Below, in pieces: positions 40,518 to 49,606 of a stretch of DNA of 64,000 bases. The translations under genes and the position numbers were made by a program. Positions within the stretch are counted from its first letter, which is position 1, and every line of letters begins with the position of its first letter. A model generated the notes under the pieces. That model was not told where the DNA came from and did not search any database. It saw nothing but the letters and a program-made list of their open reading frames with translations. This stretch comes from MFD01275-c22 sp963705885 (GTDB lineage Bacteria > Actinomycetota > Actinomycetes > JACCUZ01): contig OY970120.1 of the NCBI GenBank assembly GCA_963705885.1, positions 1,860,001 to 1,924,000 on the forward strand, written 5' to 3'.

Positions 40518-41963
40518 ATGCGGCTGCACGACCTCACGGCGCTGGAGCAGGGCGCGGCCGTCGCGCGCCGCGAGGTGTCGCCCGTCGACCTGGTCGAGCA
40601 CTACCTCCAGCGGATCGGCCAGGTCTCCGACGAGGTCGGCGCCTTCGTCACGGTCACTGCCGACCTCGCACGGGAGCAGGCCCGAGGCCTCGAGGCCGAC
40701 CTCCGCGACGGCGCCCCGCGCTCGCCGCTGCACGGCGTTCCCGTCCCGGTCAAGGACCTCAACCTCACCCGAGGGGTCCGCACGACCTTCGGCAGCGCCG
40801 CCTTCGCCGACTTCGTGCCCGACGTCGACGACCACGTCGTGACCCGGCTGCGCGAGGCGGGGACCGTGCTGCTCGGCAAGACCAGCGCCCCCGAGCTCGG
40901 CCTGCCCTGCTACACCGAGCCGGCCGTCGCGCCCCCGTCGCGCTCGCCCTGGGACCTCGACGTGATGGCCGGCGGCTCCAGCGGCGGCGCGGCCGCGGCG
41001 GTGGCGGCCGGGCTCGCGCCGGTCGCGCACGGCAACGACGGCGGCGGGTCGGTGCGCATCCCGGCGAGCTGCTGCGGCCTGGTCGGGCTCAAGCCGTCAC
41101 GCGGCCGGGTCAGCGGCGGGCCGGTCCGCGGCGACGTGAGCGGGCTCCCGTGCGAGGGCGCGCTCGCCCGCACCGTCTCCGACGCCGCCGCCCTGCTGGA
41201 CGTGATGGCCGGGCCGATGCCGGGCGACCCGCACTGGGCGCCGCCGCTGCCCGACGGCGAGACGTTCCTCGGTCACGCCCTGCGGGCGCCGGGACGGCTG
41301 CGCATCGCGCGCTTCGCCACCCCGGTGATCGCCGCGGCCGAGGTGCACGCCGAGTGCCTGTCGGCGTACGAGCGGGCGGCCGTCCTGCTCGAGGGCCTCG
41401 GCCACGACGTCGAGGAGGTGCCGGTGCCGCTGCCGCCGCAGGCGGTGGCGCACTTCGAGACGGTGTGGTCGGTGCTGTCCACGCTGGCGCCGGTCGACCC
41501 GGCCCGCGAGGGCGAGCTGCGGCCGCTGACCCGCTGGCTGCGCGAGCGCGGCCGGGCCACGAGCGGCCCCGGCTTCGCGCTCGCGGCCGTGACGCTGCAG
41601 GCGATGGCACGGCAGGCCGTGACCGCGCTGGCCCCCTACGACGCCGTGCTCACCCCGACCCTCGCCCAGCCGCCGCTGCCCGTCGGCGCGATCCGGGACG
41701 ACGACGACCCCGCCGCCGACTTCGAGGCGAACAAGCGGTTCACGCCGTTCACCGCGCTCTGGAACCTCACCGGGCAGCCCGCCGTGACGCTGCCGCTGCA
41801 CCGCACGGCCGGCGGCCTGCCGGTGGGCGTGATGCTGGCCGGGCGTCCCGCGGGCGAGGCGGTGCTGCTCTCCCTGGCCGCCCAGGTCGAGGCCGCGGCG
41901 GGCACCGTGTGGCTCCCGGGCGCGGGCGGCACCGACGGTGGTGCGAGGCCGCCCTGCTGGTGA
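40518..41963 (+). CDS. Amidase (amidase-signature family)
   Basis: 481 residues. The Ser-cisSer-Lys triad is visible: Lys in PVPVKDLN, cis-Ser in GGSSGGAAAA, and the nucleophile in GNDGGGSVRIP. Hydrolyses carboxamides. A role as GatA is unlikely because gatB/gatC are absent and the C-terminus lacks the GatA pattern. ATG 40518 is 2 nt after the HNH stop; malQ follows 16 nt downstream, so the three may share a transcript. Substrate unknown. Confidence 0.88.
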   Translation: MRLHDLTALEQGAAVARREVSPVDLVEHYLQRIGQVSDEVGAFVTVTADLAREQARGLEADLRDGAPRSPLHGVPVPVKDLNLTRGVRTTFGSAAFADFVPDVDDHVVTRLREAGTVLLGKTSAPELGLPCYTEPAVAPPSRSPWDLDVMAGGSSGGAAAAVAAGLAPVAHGNDGGGSVRIPASCCGLVGLKPSRGRVSGGPVRGDVSGLPCEGALARTVSDAAALLDVMAGPMPGDPHWAPPLPDGETFLGHALRAPGRLRIARFATPVIAAAEVHAECLSAYERAAVLLEGLGHDVEEVPVPLPPQAVAHFETVWSVLSTLAPVDPAREGELRPLTRWLRERGRATSGPGFALAAVTLQAMARQAVTALAPYDAVLTPTLAQPPLPVGAIRDDDDPAADFEANKRFTPFTALWNLTGQPAVTLPLHRTAGGLPVGVMLAGRPAGEAVLLSLAAQVEAAAGTVWLPGAGGTDGGARPPCW

Positions 41964-41979
41964 GGCAGACTCCTCGGCG

Positions 41980-44097
41980 ATGGACGACGACCTGCGCGCA
42001 CTCGCCACGGCACACGGCGTGGCCACCGACTTCTGGGACTGGCAGGGCCATCACGTCGAGGTCCCCCGCGACTCGGTGGAGGCGGTCCTGGCCGCGCTCG
42101 GCGTCCCGTCGGCCACGCCCGAGTCGGTGCGCGCGTCGCTGACCGCGGTCGACGAGGGGCCGTGGCGGCGCATGCTCGCGCCGTGCGTCGTGACGAGGTC
42201 GGGACGCACGTACGACGTTCCCGTGCACGTGGTCCACGGCGACCCGGTGCGCTCGTGGGTGGAGCTCGAGGCCGGCGGGCGGGTGGAGCTGGCGCAGGTC
42301 GACCGGTGGGTCGAGCCCCGGGAGGTCGACGGCGCGCTGGTCGGCGAGGCCACGGTGGCCGTCCCGGCCGACCTGCCGCTGGGCTGGCACACCCTCGTCG
42401 CGACGAGCGGCCGGGCCGAGGCGCGCAGCCCCCTGGTGGTGACGCCCGACCGGATGCCGGAGCCCGCGACCGGCGACCGCGGCGCGTGGGGGTTCATGAC
42501 CCAGCTCTACTCGCTGCGCTCCAAGCGGTCGTGGGGGCACGGCGACCTCGACGACCTCGCCGAGCTCGCGGCCTGGAGCGCCGAGGAGGGGGCCGGCTTC
42601 GTGCTGGTCAACCCGCTGCACTCGCCGTCGCCCACCGTCCCGATCGAGCCCTCGCCCTACCTCCCGGTGACCCGGCGGTTCGCCAGCCCGCTCTACGTGC
42701 GGGTCGAGCTCGTGCCCGAGCACGCCTACCTGACCGGCGCGGTCCGCGCCGAGATCGAGCGCACGGCCCTGCTCGCCCGGTCGGTGAACACCGCCGACGT
42801 GCTCCTCGACCGCGACGCGGTCTGGGAGGCCAAGCGCTCGGCGCTGACGCTCGTCCACGCGGTGCCGCGCAGCCCGGCGCGGGAGGCCGACTACCGCGAC
42901 TACCTGGCCCGCGAGGGCAGCGGGCTGGTCGACTTCGCGACCTGGTGCGCGCTCGCCGAGGTGCACGGGCAGGTCTGGTCCGACTGGCCCGACGAGCTGC
43001 AGGACCCGTCGTCCCCCGAGGTGGCCAAGGCCCGCGACGACCTGGCGGACCGGGTCGACTTCTTCTGCTGGGTGCAGTGGGTGCTCGACGAGCAGCTCGC
43101 GACCGCCCAGCGCCGGGCGGTCGACGCCGGCATGGCGCTCGGTGTCGTGCACGACCTGGCCGTCGGGGTGCACCCCGACGGCGCGGACACCTGGGCGCTG
43201 CAGGACGTCATGGCCCGCGGGGTCAGCGTCGGCGCCCCTCCCGACGCGTTCAACCAGGTGGGCCAGGACTGGTCGCAGCCCCCCTGGCGGCCCGACCGGC
43301 TGGAGGAGTCCGGCTACGCGGCCTACCGCGACATGCTCCGCACCGTGCTGCGCCACTGCGGCGGCGTGCGGGTGGACCACGTCATCGGCCTGTTCCGCCT
43401 GTGGTGGGTGCCCGAGGGCCGTCCCGCGTCCGAGGGCACCTACGTCCGGTTCGACCACGAGGCGCTGGTCGGCATCCTGGCGCTCGAGGCCCACCGTGCG
43501 GGCGCGGTCGTGGTCGGCGAGGACCTCGGCACGGTCGAGCCGTGGGTGCGTGACTACCTGCTCGACCGGGGGCTGCTGGGGACCTCGATCCTGTGGTTCG
43601 AGCGCGACGACCGGTCACTGCCGCGGCCGCCAGAGACGTGGCGGCGGCTGTGCCTGGCCGCGGTGACGACCCACGACCTCCCGCCGACGGCCGGCTACCT
43701 GGCGGGGGAGCACGTGCGCATCCGCGACGAGCTCGGCCTGCTGACCCGCACGGTCGGCGAGGAGCGACGGGTCGACGAGGCCGACCGGGCGTCCTGGCTC
43801 GCGCTGCTGGTCGAGCGCGGCTGGCTCGGCGCGGGCGAGGAGGGTGACGAGGAGGCCGTGGTGGTGGCGCTGCACCGGGCGCTGGCCGCGACCCCGAGCC
43901 TGCTGCGGGGCGTGGCGCTGACCGATGCGGTGGGGGACCGGCGCGCGATGAACCAGCCGGGTACGCACGCCGAGTACCCCAACTGGCAGCTGCCGCTCGC
44001 CGACGGCTCGGGACGCCCGGTGCTCCTCGAGGACCTCGTGGCCCTGGACCGACCGGCCCGGCTGGCCGAGGCGGTGCGCGGCACGTGGTCCTCCTGA
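41980..44097 (+). CDS. malQ: 4-alpha-glucanotransferase (amylomaltase)
   Basis: 705 residues, typical of actinobacterial MalQ with an extra N-terminal domain (~1-150). GH77 motifs: the nucleophile Asp in VRVDHVIGLFRLWW, the acid/base Glu in VVGEDLGTV, and the third acidic residue in TTHDLPP. Transfers alpha-1,4-glucan segments between maltodextrins in the cytoplasm and releases glucose. ATG 41980 was chosen; the open frame runs 42 nt further into the amidase gene. Works with the alpha-glucosidase at 33971-35542. Confidence 0.93.
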   Translation: MDDDLRALATAHGVATDFWDWQGHHVEVPRDSVEAVLAALGVPSATPESVRASLTAVDEGPWRRMLAPCVVTRSGRTYDVPVHVVHGDPVRSWVELEAGGRVELAQVDRWVEPREVDGALVGEATVAVPADLPLGWHTLVATSGRAEARSPLVVTPDRMPEPATGDRGAWGFMTQLYSLRSKRSWGHGDLDDLAELAAWSAEEGAGFVLVNPLHSPSPTVPIEPSPYLPVTRRFASPLYVRVELVPEHAYLTGAVRAEIERTALLARSVNTADVLLDRDAVWEAKRSALTLVHAVPRSPAREADYRDYLAREGSGLVDFATWCALAEVHGQVWSDWPDELQDPSSPEVAKARDDLADRVDFFCWVQWVLDEQLATAQRRAVDAGMALGVVHDLAVGVHPDGADTWALQDVMARGVSVGAPPDAFNQVGQDWSQPPWRPDRLEESGYAAYRDMLRTVLRHCGGVRVDHVIGLFRLWWVPEGRPASEGTYVRFDHEALVGILALEAHRAGAVVVGEDLGTVEPWVRDYLLDRGLLGTSILWFERDDRSLPRPPETWRRLCLAAVTTHDLPPTAGYLAGEHVRIRDELGLLTRTVGEERRVDEADRASWLALLVERGWLGAGEEGDEEAVVVALHRALAATPSLLRGVALTDAVGDRRAMNQPGTHAEYPNWQLPLADGSGRPVLLEDLVALDRPARLAEAVRGTWSS

Positions 44098-44133
44098 CCC
44101 ACTGCCCGCGGCCTGCCTAGTACGGTTCCTCCC

Positions 44134-44490
44134 GTGACCGACCGCACCGTGCTCCGCCGAGCAGCCGCCGCCGCGCTCGGCGCGGCGACCCTGGTCCTCC
44201 TGCAAGCCACGTCCGCGATGGCAGCGTCAAACCCCGACGGCGGCGCCGAGCCCGGCGACGGGTTCAGCGTCATCGAGACGCTGCTGTGGTTCGTCGTCCT
44301 GCCCGGCGCGCTGTTCGTCGTGATCGCCCTGCTCTCGACCGCGCCGTCGATGGCCCGCGGGCCGCGCTACCGGCCCGGCCTGGGCTGGTGGGCGGCGCCG
44401 GTCTGGTTCAACGGTCCCGACGACGCCGACACCGCGGTCCGCAAGGCCGCCCCGACCGCCGGAGGAGGTGGCGCGAGTGCCCGCTGGTGA
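44134..44490 (+). CDS. Small membrane protein of unknown function
   Basis: 118 residues, GTG start. A hydrophobic N-terminal segment ending in ATSAMAA looks like a signal peptide, a second strong span (ETLLWFVVLPGALFVVIALL) follows near residues 50-70, and a Trp/Pro-rich tail completes the protein. I recall this gene paired with a DUF5130 gene in other actinobacteria, but no function is known to me. It overlaps that gene by 14 nt. Confidence 0.65.
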   Translation: MTDRTVLRRAAAAALGAATLVLLQATSAMAASNPDGGAEPGDGFSVIETLLWFVVLPGALFVVIALLSTAPSMARGPRYRPGLGWWAAPVWFNGPDDADTAVRKAAPTAGGGGASARW

Positions 44491-44869
44491 CGCCTTCTCG
44501 GCGCGACAGCAGGACGACGTGGTCCGGGCGATCCGGCTGGCCCGCCAGCAGTCGCAGCTGCCCGTGTCGGTCTACGTCGGCACGCTCGAGGGAGACAGCC
44601 GGGCCACGGCCCTGCGGCTGCACGGTGCCATCGGCGAGGAGGCGGCCCGGTCGGTGCTCGTCGCCGTCGACCCCGGAGCCCGCCGGGTCGAGGTGGTCAC
44701 CGGAGCCGAGGTGCGCCGTCGCCTCGACGACCGCTCGGCGGGGCTCGCGGCCATGACGATGACCTCGGCCTTCCAGGCCGGCGACCTCTCCGGCGGCATC
44801 GCGAACGGCGTGCTCGCCCTTGCCGAGCACGCCCACGCCCCCCGCTCGCTGCACACCGACACCCCCTAG
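44477..44869 (+). CDS. DUF5130-family protein
   Basis: About 130 residues. The sequence (LPVSVYVGTLEGDSRATALRLH, VLVAVDPGARRVEVVTGAEVRRRL) has a TPM-like alpha/beta pattern and matches the DUF5130 family. GTG 44477 has GGAGGAGG ~8 nt upstream; the GTG at 44468 abuts the ribosome site. It overlaps the upstream membrane protein gene by 14 nt and is probably its partner. Cytoplasmic, no membrane segment. Function unknown. Confidence 0.7.
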   Translation: MPAGDAFSARQQDDVVRAIRLARQQSQLPVSVYVGTLEGDSRATALRLHGAIGEEAARSVLVAVDPGARRVEVVTGAEVRRRLDDRSAGLAAMTMTSAFQAGDLSGGIANGVLALAEHAHAPRSLHTDTP

Positions 44870-44920
44870 GCCCCGTCCGCGGGTAGGCCCGCGGCCCCCG
44901 GCCCCGGCCTCCATCGGGCA

Positions 44921-44978
44921 ATGATCACGCGAGCGTGATCGTTCGCGCCCGAGCGCGGCGAACTCGTCGAGGTCGGGC
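44921..44978. repeat. Left copy of a ~58-bp imperfect inverted repeat flanking the AbiEi-like gene
   Basis: It starts ATGATCACGCGAGCGTGATC, itself a near-perfect palindrome (GATCACGC-GA-GCGTGATC), and continues through CGCCCGAGCGCGGCGAA to GGTCGGGC. About 51 of 58 positions match the reverse complement of 46096-46153. It lies in the 306-bp gap 44870-45175, 51 nt after the DUF5130 stop, so it could also work as that gene's terminator. Confidence 0.7.
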
Positions 44979-45031
44979 AACAGATGTCGCGGTAGGGCTC
45001 GGACCCAGCCCACCCGGGGTGCAGGGTTGGC

Positions 45032-45090
45032 CGCTGACCGCCTTCCCGGCTCGCCGGCGTGGCGCTGACCGCCCCTCCCGGCTTTGCCGG
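45032..45090. repeat. Direct repeat in the leader of the AbiEi-like gene
   Basis: CGCTGACCGCCTTCCCGGCT (45032-45051) recurs as CGCTGACCGCCCCTCCCGGCT (45063-45083), both followed by a GCCGG end. Two TCCACAG boxes (45091-45097 and 45119-45125) follow before the gene start. The gap otherwise shows no gene. Confidence 0.5.
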
Positions 45091-45175
45091 TCCACAGCCG
45101 GCGTGGGAGGTCTGTCCATCCACAGACGTTTGCTGTCGGCGACCGCAGTGGCGCGCTGTCGCAGAGGCTCAGCCC

Positions 45176-45961
45176 ATGGACGGACACCTCGCCCGCGTCA
45201 TGATCGAACGGGGCGGCTTCGTCTACCGGTGGCAGGCGTTGGACTCTGGCTACCGGCCGACCGAGATCGCAGGGCTGCTGCGCAGCAGGGACTGGCGCAC
45301 GGTGCGCCGCGGCGCGTACGCCCTGGGGAGTGTCGTCGACGCGCTCGACCCGGCCGGCCGGCACGTCCTGCTGGTCCGTGCCGTCGTGGGCAACCTCGCG
45401 GGGCAGGTGGTCGTCACCCATGCCTCCGCGTTGGCTGTCCATGGAGTCCCGCTGTGGGGGGTCGACCTGGCGTACGTCCACGTCCACCGCGAGGAGGCCC
45501 ACTCGACCCGTCGCTCGGCCCGGGTGGTGCACCACGGAGGCCTTCTCCCGGACCGCGAGGTCTTCGCGGACGGCGCGGCGCAGACGGTCGGCGAGTCGAG
45601 AGCCCGGGTGCTGCTCGCCAGGATCGGCATGCCGCCACCCAGGTTGCAGCACCCCATCCGCGACTCCACCGGAAGGCTGCTGGGCATCAGCGACTTCTAC
45701 ATCGAGGAGTTCGACACGGCCGCGGAGTTCGACGGGCGACTCAAGTACGCCCGGGCGCTCTACGAGGGGAGCAACCGGCTCGACCACGGTGACGTCGGCG
45801 ACGTCGTCTGGCAGGAGAAGCGGCGGGAGGACTCCTTCCGCGACGATGGCATCGAGGTCGTGCGGATCGTCTGGGCCGAGCTCGACGGTCACGACCGCGC
45901 GGTCCGGGCTCGCTTCGACAGGGCCTTCCGTCGGTCCATGCGCCATCGTCGGGCCGGCTGA
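45176..45961 (+). CDS. AbiEi-type winged-helix protein with C-terminal nuclease-like domain
   Basis: 261 residues. Residues ~1-50 (FVYRWQALDSGYRPTEIAGLL, then RTVRRGAYAL) form the winged helix of the AbiEi antitoxin family. The C-terminal part (ISDFYIEEFDTAAEFDGRLKY, then VVWQEKRRED) has the D...E-x-D...K arrangement of DUF559/Vsr-like restriction-endonuclease folds. ATG 45176 has GAGG upstream; the frame extends to 45059 without conserved sequence. No AbiEii toxin gene is adjacent, so it is not a standard type IV toxin-antitoxin pair. It lies alone between two copies of a 58-bp inverted repeat. Function unproven. Confidence 0.75.
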   Translation: MDGHLARVMIERGGFVYRWQALDSGYRPTEIAGLLRSRDWRTVRRGAYALGSVVDALDPAGRHVLLVRAVVGNLAGQVVVTHASALAVHGVPLWGVDLAYVHVHREEAHSTRRSARVVHHGGLLPDREVFADGAAQTVGESRARVLLARIGMPPPRLQHPIRDSTGRLLGISDFYIEEFDTAAEFDGRLKYARALYEGSNRLDHGDVGDVVWQEKRREDSFRDDGIEVVRIVWAELDGHDRAVRARFDRAFRRSMRHRRAG

Positions 45962-45984
45962 ACCGCCGGTCGGTTCGTCCGCAC

Positions 45985-46050
45985 CCAGTCAGCACAGCCC
46001 AGTCAGCCCAGCTCAGTCAGCCCAGCTCAGTCAGCCCAACCAGCCCAGCC
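45985..46050. repeat. Short tandem repeats after the AbiEi-like gene
   Basis: A 14-bp unit AGCTCAGTCAGCCC occurs twice head to tail (46010-46037), with degenerate copies before (CCCAGTCAGC, CACAGCCCAGTCAGCCC) and after (AACCAGCCCAGCC). The region is unusually rich in CAG/CCC compared with its surroundings. No hairpin or gene is seen in it. Confidence 0.7.
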
Positions 46051-46095
46051 ATGGCCGGCGGGGCCGAAGTCGGAGGCCCGAGCGCGCCGATTGGC

Positions 46096-46153
46096 GCCCG
46101 ACCGCGCCGAATTCGCCGCGCTCGGGCGTCATCGATCACGCCCGCGTGATCAT
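46096..46153. repeat. Right copy of the ~58-bp imperfect inverted repeat
   Basis: The reverse complement of 44921-44978 with about seven mismatches. It carries the same 18-bp palindrome (GATCACGC-CC-GCGTGATC, 46134-46151). It ends 29 nt from the pepN stop, so it may also be the pepN transcription terminator. The rest of the 45962-46182 gap holds the tandem repeats. Confidence 0.7.
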
Positions 46154-46182
46154 TCTGCGAACGGGGCGCGGGTGGGAGTCGG

Positions 46183-48744
46183 TCAGACCTGGGCGTCGCG
46201 GGTCTGGGCGCGCAGGGCCCGGGCCACCCCGTCGCGGGCCTCGACCACGAGCCGGCGCAGGGCCGCGACGGCGTCCGGGTGCTCGTCCAGCCAGCGGTCG
46301 GCCGCGGCGAGCGTGTCGGCCTCGGGGAGCAGGGTCGGGAACAGGCCGATGACGATGTTCTGCGCCGTCTCGTTGGTCCGCTCGGCCCACACGTCGGTGA
46401 GGGCGTCGAAGTAGGCCGGGACGTAGGGCCGCAGCAGATCGGTCTGGCCCGCCTGCGCGAACCCGCCGATCACCGCGGTCTGCACGGCGTTGGGCAGGGC
46501 GTCGTCGTCCATCACCGACGCCCAGGCCTCGCGCTTGGCCTCGGCGGTCGGCCGGGCCGCGAGCGCGGCGGCGGCCTGGCGCCGTCCGGTCGCGGTGTCG
46601 TCGGCGTCGAGCTCGCGGTCGATCTCGGCCTCGTCGGCGGCACCGCCGGCCACCAGCCGGTGCAGCAGGTGCCAGCGCAGGTCGGTGTCGACCTGCAGCC
46701 CGTCGACGCGCCGCGTGCCGTCGAGCACGTCGCGCACGGCCCGGACGTGCTCGTCGCCGACCGCGGCCGCGGCGTAGGCCCGCAGCAGCTGGAGCTGGCT
46801 GTCGCTGCCGGGAGCCGCCTCGTCGAGCAGGCGACGCAGCCCGTCGGCCAGCCGCAGCCGTGCGGCGTCGCGCTTGTCGGGCGCCGAGTAGAGGATCACG
46901 GCGGTCTCGGCCTGCCGGAGCACGCTGCGGGTCACCGAGCTGTCGCTCTCGGTGCCGATGCCGCCGAGCACCAGCGTCAGGTAGTCACCGGTCGCCATCT
47001 CGCCGTCGCGGGTCATGTCCCAGGCGGCCGACCAGCACAGCGAGCGGGCCAGCGTGTCCTCGAAGCGGCCGATCGCCCGGGTCAGCGTCTCCAGCGACCG
47101 CTCGTCGAGTCGGATCTTGGCGTAGGTCAGGTCGTCGTCGTTGACCAGCAGCAGGTCGGGCTGCTCGACCCCGACGAGCTCGGGCACGTCGGTGCGTGCC
47201 CCGGTGACGTCGAGCTCGACCCGGTGCACACGGGTGAGTCCGGCGGGGCCGTGCGAGTAGAGCCCGACCGCGAGGCGGTGCGACCGCAGCGTCGGCCATG
47301 CCTCCGGCGCGGACTGCTCGACGGCGAACGACGTGAACCGGCCGTCGTCGCCGGTGCTGAAGACCGGCCGCAGCGTGTTGACCCCGGCCGTCTCCAGCCA
47401 CTCGGCCGACCAGGCCTTCAGGTCGCGGCCGGAGGTCTCCTCCAGCGTGCCCAGCAGGTCGGCCAGCGTGGTGTTCCCCCAGGCGTGCGCGCGGAAGTAC
47501 GCGCGGATGCCGGCCATGAACTCCTCGCGCCCGACCCACGCCGCGAGCAGCTTCAGCACCGACGCGCCCTTGGCGTAGGTGATGCCGTCGAAGTTGACCT
47601 CGACGTCCTCGAGGTCGCGGATCTCCGCCGCGATGGGGTGCGTGGAGGGCAGCTGGTCCTGGCGGTATGCCCAGGTCTTGTCGGTGTTGGCGAACGTCGT
47701 CCACGCCGAGGTCCACCGGGTCGCCTCGGCGGCCGCGAGCGTCGAGGCCCACTCCGCGAACGACTCGTTGAGCCAGAGGTCGTCCCACCACGTCATGGTC
47801 ACGAGGTCGCCGAACCACATGTGCGCGAGCTCGTGCAGGACGGTGACGGCCCGCCGCTCGTACGACACGTCCGGCACGCGCGAGCGGAACACGTAGTCCT
47901 CGTTGTGGGTCACGCACCCGGCGTTCTCCATCGCCCCGGAGTTGAACTCGGGGACGAACAGCTGGTCGTACTTCGCGAAGGGGTAGGGCAGGTCGAACTC
48001 GCGCTCGAAGAACTCGAAGCCCTGCCGCGTCTCCTCCAGCAGCACCTCGGGGTCGAGGTAGGGCGCCAGGGACTCGCGGCAGTAGATCCCGAGCGGCACG
48101 ACCCGGTCGCCCGACCGGTACTCGCCCTGGACCCGGTGGTAGGGACCGGCGACGAGCGCGGTGATGTACGACGAGATGCGCTCGGTCGGGTCGAACCGCC
48201 ACCTCGCGTTGCCCAGCCCCGCCGGCTCCGGCTCCGGCGACGGCTGGTTCGACACGACCTGCCACTCGGCGGGCGCCGTGACCGTGAACCGGAACGTCGC
48301 CTTGAGGTCGGGCTGCTCGAACACGGTGAACACCCGGCGCGAGTCCGCGACCTCGAACTGCGTGTAGAGGTAGACCGACTTGTCCACCGGGTCGACGAAC
48401 CGGTGCAGCCCCTCCCCGGAGCGCATGTAGTGGCACAGGGCGCGCACCCGCAGCGTGTTCTCGGCCGCGAGGCCGTCGAGCGTGATGCGCGTGCCGTCGA
48501 AGACGGCGTCGGGGTCGAGCGCCTGCCCGTTGAGCTCGACCAGCGAGACGCTCTCGGCGACCAGGTCGACGAAGGTCGTCGCGCCCGGCTCGGCGCAGCG
48601 GAACCGGGCAACGGTCTCGGACCCGAAGGTGACGTCACCGACGGTGAGGTCGAGGTCGACCTCGTAGGAGTCCACCCGCAGCACCCGGGCCCGGGCCTGG
48701 GCGTCCTCGCGGGTCAGGTTCATGCGGGCGGTCGCGCTGTGCAC
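46183..48744 (-). CDS. pepN: Aminopeptidase N (M1 family)
   Basis: 853 residues, the actinobacterial PepN length. The exopeptidase motif GAMEN (SGAMENAG) is near residue 258. The zinc site is HELAHMWFGD with the third ligand Glu 18 residues on in NESFAEW. The C-terminal ~350 residues are the ERAP1-like helical domain. Cytoplasmic zinc enzyme removing N-terminal residues from peptides, completing the work of ClpP-type proteases. The GTG at 48744 has AGGAG 9 nt upstream; an ATG seven codons later (48723) begins MNLTREDA, the usual PepN opening, and is equally likely. Confidence 0.95.
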   Translation of the reverse strand: MHSATARMNLTREDAQARARVLRVDSYEVDLDLTVGDVTFGSETVARFRCAEPGATTFVDLVAESVSLVELNGQALDPDAVFDGTRITLDGLAAENTLRVRALCHYMRSGEGLHRFVDPVDKSVYLYTQFEVADSRRVFTVFEQPDLKATFRFTVTAPAEWQVVSNQPSPEPEPAGLGNARWRFDPTERISSYITALVAGPYHRVQGEYRSGDRVVPLGIYCRESLAPYLDPEVLLEETRQGFEFFEREFDLPYPFAKYDQLFVPEFNSGAMENAGCVTHNEDYVFRSRVPDVSYERRAVTVLHELAHMWFGDLVTMTWWDDLWLNESFAEWASTLAAAEATRWTSAWTTFANTDKTWAYRQDQLPSTHPIAAEIRDLEDVEVNFDGITYAKGASVLKLLAAWVGREEFMAGIRAYFRAHAWGNTTLADLLGTLEETSGRDLKAWSAEWLETAGVNTLRPVFSTGDDGRFTSFAVEQSAPEAWPTLRSHRLAVGLYSHGPAGLTRVHRVELDVTGARTDVPELVGVEQPDLLLVNDDDLTYAKIRLDERSLETLTRAIGRFEDTLARSLCWSAAWDMTRDGEMATGDYLTLVLGGIGTESDSSVTRSVLRQAETAVILYSAPDKRDAARLRLADGLRRLLDEAAPGSDSQLQLLRAYAAAAVGDEHVRAVRDVLDGTRRVDGLQVDTDLRWHLLHRLVAGGAADEAEIDRELDADDTATGRRQAAAALAARPTAEAKREAWASVMDDDALPNAVQTAVIGGFAQAGQTDLLRPYVPAYFDALTDVWAERTNETAQNIVIGLFPTLLPEADTLAAADRWLDEHPDAVAALRRLVVEARDGVARALRAQTRDAQV

Positions 48745-48848
48745 CGGGCGGCACTCCTAGGTGAGGAAAGGGACGGCGAATCCTCCCACGCCGCGGGGAG
48801 CGTCCCCAACAGGGGAATGCCGTCCGGGTCGTCCCGGTTCCTCCACCC

Positions 48849-49514
48849 GTGCCCACCCCCGACACGTCCGCCGCCGACCGTGCCCTCGCCGGCCGGGGCG
48901 GCGCCGACCCGTCGCCGACGACCGCGGACTTCTGGTTCGACCCCATCTGCCCCTGGGCGTGGATCGCCTCTCGCTGGATGCTCGAGGTCCAGCAGGAGCG
49001 CGACGTCACCGTTCGCTGGCACGTGATGTCGCTGGCCTACCTCAACGAGGGACGTGACCTGCCGGCCGGCTACCAGAGGCTCATGGACGAGGCGTGGGGG
49101 CCCGTACGCGTGGTGGTGGCCGCCGTCGCGAAGCACGGCGACGAGGTCGCGCTGCCGCTGTACACGGCGCTCGGCACCCGCTTCCACCACGAGGGCCTGC
49201 CCAAGGACCGGGCGACGGTCGCCGCCGCGCTCGAGGAGGCCGGGCTGCCCGGGGACCTCGCCGACGAGATGGGCGACCCCGCCTGGGACGACGCGCTCAA
49301 GGCCTCCCACCACGAGGGCATGGACCAGGTAGGCAACGAGGTCGGAACGCCGGTGATCTCCGTCGAGGGGGTGGCGTTCTTCGGCCCCGTGGTGTCGCCG
49401 ACCCCCCGGGGCGACGCCGCCGCGCGGCTGTGGGACGGGGTGCGGCTGGTGGCCGGCACCGACGGGTTCTTCGAGCTCAAGCGCTCGCGGACCCGCGACC
49501 CGATCTTCGACTGA
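48849..49514 (+). CDS. DsbA-like thioredoxin-fold protein, mycothiol-dependent nitroreductase homologue
   Basis: 221 residues. FWFDPICPWAWIASRWMLEV is the signature of the Rv2466c-type mycothiol-dependent nitroreductases; the active-site Cys sits in CPWAW with no second Cys (CxxC replaced), consistent with use of mycothiol. The cis-Pro region is GTPVISVEG. Cytoplasmic, with no signal peptide. The GTG at 48849 adds ~24 polar residues before the fold, so a later start cannot be excluded. Divergent from pepN with a 104-bp gap. Confidence 0.9.
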   Translation: MPTPDTSAADRALAGRGGADPSPTTADFWFDPICPWAWIASRWMLEVQQERDVTVRWHVMSLAYLNEGRDLPAGYQRLMDEAWGPVRVVVAAVAKHGDEVALPLYTALGTRFHHEGLPKDRATVAAALEEAGLPGDLADEMGDPAWDDALKASHHEGMDQVGNEVGTPVISVEGVAFFGPVVSPTPRGDAAARLWDGVRLVAGTDGFFELKRSRTRDPIFD

Positions 49515-49606
49515 CCGCCGGCCGGCCGTTCCCCGCCCGTCGAGCCCCGCAAAGCGGGTGACGGCAGGACGCGACGGGTGGATGCTGGTCGGCGGAGGTG
49601 GGAACC

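Noticed and set aside
45176..45961. Type IV toxin-antitoxin pair (AbiEi/AbiEii)
   Set aside because: Only the AbiEi-like N-terminal domain is present; no AbiEii nucleotidyltransferase is encoded next to it.
45985..46050. CRISPR array
   Set aside because: Units are 14 bp and contiguous with no unique spacers; a simple tandem repeat. No other array-like periodicity was seen in the window.
46279..49026. 915-codon plus-strand frame opposite pepN
   Set aside because: The PepN zinc and GAMEN motifs prove the minus strand is coding; the plus frame is low-complexity Val/Gly/Arg and spans two unrelated genes.
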